Of a stretch of 7,751 nucleotides of DNA, positions 7,404 through 7,751 are shown piece after piece (the stretch's first letter is position 1; the number at the start of each line of letters is the position of its first letter). Under the pieces are notes generated by a model. It saw only the letters and a list, made by a program, of their open reading frames with translations, ran no database searches and had not been told where the DNA came from. A program made the position numbers and the translations under genes. The stretch spans positions 1-7,751 of the forward strand of contig JAAYUP010000360.1 in NCBI GenBank assembly GCA_012517635.1, written 5' to 3'. The DNA comes from Candidatus Atribacter alterifermentans. GTDB taxonomy: Bacteria > Atribacterota > Atribacteria > Atribacterales > Atribacteraceae.

Positions 7404-7505
7404 ATTCACTCTCCCACAGTTGGGAAACCTTTCTCACCATTGTGCTCTTTTTAATTCACTTTTCTTTCCATTGACAACTGGGATAAATTGAGAATGAGAG
7501 TGAAT
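7404..7505. repeat. Long interrupted inverted repeat in the dehydrogenase leader
   Basis: ATTCACTCTC (7404-7413) and GAGAGTGAAT (7496-7505) are perfect ten-base complements. Inside them CAGTTG (7417-7422) and CAACTG (7475-7480) also pair. The left side can instead fold on itself as TCCCA (7412-7416) with TGGGA (7421-7425) around a four-base loop. In a minus-strand transcript the two folds share the UGGGA segment and are mutually exclusive. ATTCACT recurs directly at 7455-7461. It may be an RNA switch, or paired regulator sites in DNA. Confidence 0.4.
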
Positions 7506-7528
7506 TTTCAGCTTCTAACCAATAAATC

Positions 7529-7545
7529 ATTATTAAGTTAATAAT
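7529..7545. repeat. 17-base perfect palindrome, possible operator
   Basis: ATTATTAAGTTAATAAT reads the same on both strands apart from its single central base: eight-base arms on either side. It lies about 70 bases past the stop of the short-chain dehydrogenase and 317 bases before the zinc dehydrogenase start. The arms are all A and T, so chance cannot be excluded. Confidence 0.3.
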
Positions 7546-7612
7546 AATCATAGAAAAATATTTACTAAAATTTGTGAAAAGGCCTAAGAACCTCTCTTTA
7601 ATCGTTACTGAA

Positions 7613-7751
7613 TTAAATCATTGATAATCCGCCATCAACTACTATCGTTTGACCAGTCATCCAATCAGATTCATCCGAAGCAAGATATAGAACAGAACCA
7701 ACGTGATCCTCGGGCTCACCTAGTCTCCCCAAGGGGATGCCACTCTCTAAA
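7613..7751 (-). CDS. Short-chain dehydrogenase/reductase (SDR), C-terminal fragment cut by the window edge
   Basis: The last 45 residues of a short-chain dehydrogenase are read from the window edge to TAA at 7615-7613. The end is highly typical of the classical SDR family: IPLGRLGEPED, then VLYLASDESDWMTGQ and the closing VVDGG followed by LSMI. In such enzymes the G-R-x-G-x-PED and TGQ...VDGG segments lie after the active site, shaping the substrate pocket and the tetramer interface. The catalytic Ser-Tyr-Lys and the nucleotide site are outside the window. The family includes sugar, polyol and 2-keto-3-deoxygluconate-type dehydrogenases as well as 3-oxoacyl-ACP reductases; the sugar locus around it favours a sugar or polyol substrate. 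It is separated from the zinc dehydrogenase by 400 bases, so it is probably in a different transcript or linked by readthrough. Confidence 0.9.
   Translation of the reverse strand, partial: LESGIPLGRLGEPEDHVGSVLYLASDESDWMTGQTIVVDGGLSMI

Larger units (their letters stand above)
7213..7612. other. 400-base non-coding region upstream of the dehydrogenase operon, rich in dyads
   Basis: No convincing gene is present. The region should hold the end of the short-chain dehydrogenase transcript and the promoter and leader of the dehydrogenase-kinase operon. On the minus strand a weak promoter candidate is TTGTCA (7477-7472) with TTAAAA (7454-7449) at 17 bases. A weak hairpin around 7577-7598 (AGAGG with CCUUU) could terminate the upstream gene. 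ACCTCTCTT occurs twice, at 7290-7298 and 7590-7598. A 63-codon open frame (7405 to 7214, minus) with GGGAG before its ATG stops one base before the dehydrogenase ATG; it could be a coupled leader peptide but its sequence looks random. Confidence 0.6.

Noticed and set aside
7471..7500. Perfect TTGACA on the plus strand at 7471-7476
   Set aside because: No -10 element lies 16-18 bases downstream and no plus-strand gene follows; the bases are better explained as part of the dyad region.
1..7751. CRISPR arrays, tRNA or rRNA genes and insertion sequences
   Set aside because: No regularly spaced repeats, tRNA-like cloverleaf, rRNA sequence or transposase motif was seen when reading both strands.

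Overview
The window is a low-GC bacterial sugar or polyol catabolism locus, and every convincing gene lies on the minus strand. In transcription order, from high to low coordinates, it holds: the C-terminal end of a short-chain dehydrogenase; a 400-base non-coding stretch; a zinc-dependent medium-chain dehydrogenase; an FGGY kinase of the glycerol kinase family; a mutarotase-like (aldose 1-epimerase/DUF4432-type) protein; a TIM-barrel ketose 3-epimerase-like protein; a periplasmic sugar-binding protein; and the N-terminal two thirds of a two-domain sugar-import ATPase. The transporter permease would be expected off the left edge.

The organism cannot be named from sequence alone. AT-rich DNA, strong AGGAGG-type ribosome binding sites and many sugar genes would fit Atribacterota, Thermotogota or Firmicutes-like lineages. 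The binding protein has an ordinary signal peptidase I signal (AQA then K26) and no lipobox cysteine, which favours a cell with two membranes. Atribacterota is a guess, no more.

Region by region: 1-2173 is the transporter half. A perfect 16-bp hairpin with a T-tract sits between the binding-protein and ATPase genes, probably to keep the binding protein in excess. Positions 2259-3119 encode the epimerase, which appears to have its own promoter. Positions 3412-4509 encode the mutarotase-like protein, with an operator-like dyad upstream. Positions 4632-7212 carry the kinase and the dehydrogenase 43 bases apart, clearly co-transcribed. Positions 7213-7612 are non-coding and rich in dyads and possible RNA hairpins.

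A coherent reading is that the ABC system imports a sugar or polyol, the mutarotase-like protein handles anomers, one or both dehydrogenases convert between polyol and ketose, the epimerase inverts a ketose at C3, and the kinase traps the product as a phosphate. The most interesting detail is that two enzymes look recognisable but carry altered substrate pockets. The kinase aligns without gaps to E. coli GlpK over the catalytic region but has alanine where GlpK has the glycerol-contacting Phe270. The epimerase keeps all four metal ligands but has glutamine in place of the substrate-contacting histidine of the DTF-H-MN motif. Together these suggest a pathway for a substrate other than glycerol or the usual rare ketohexoses.
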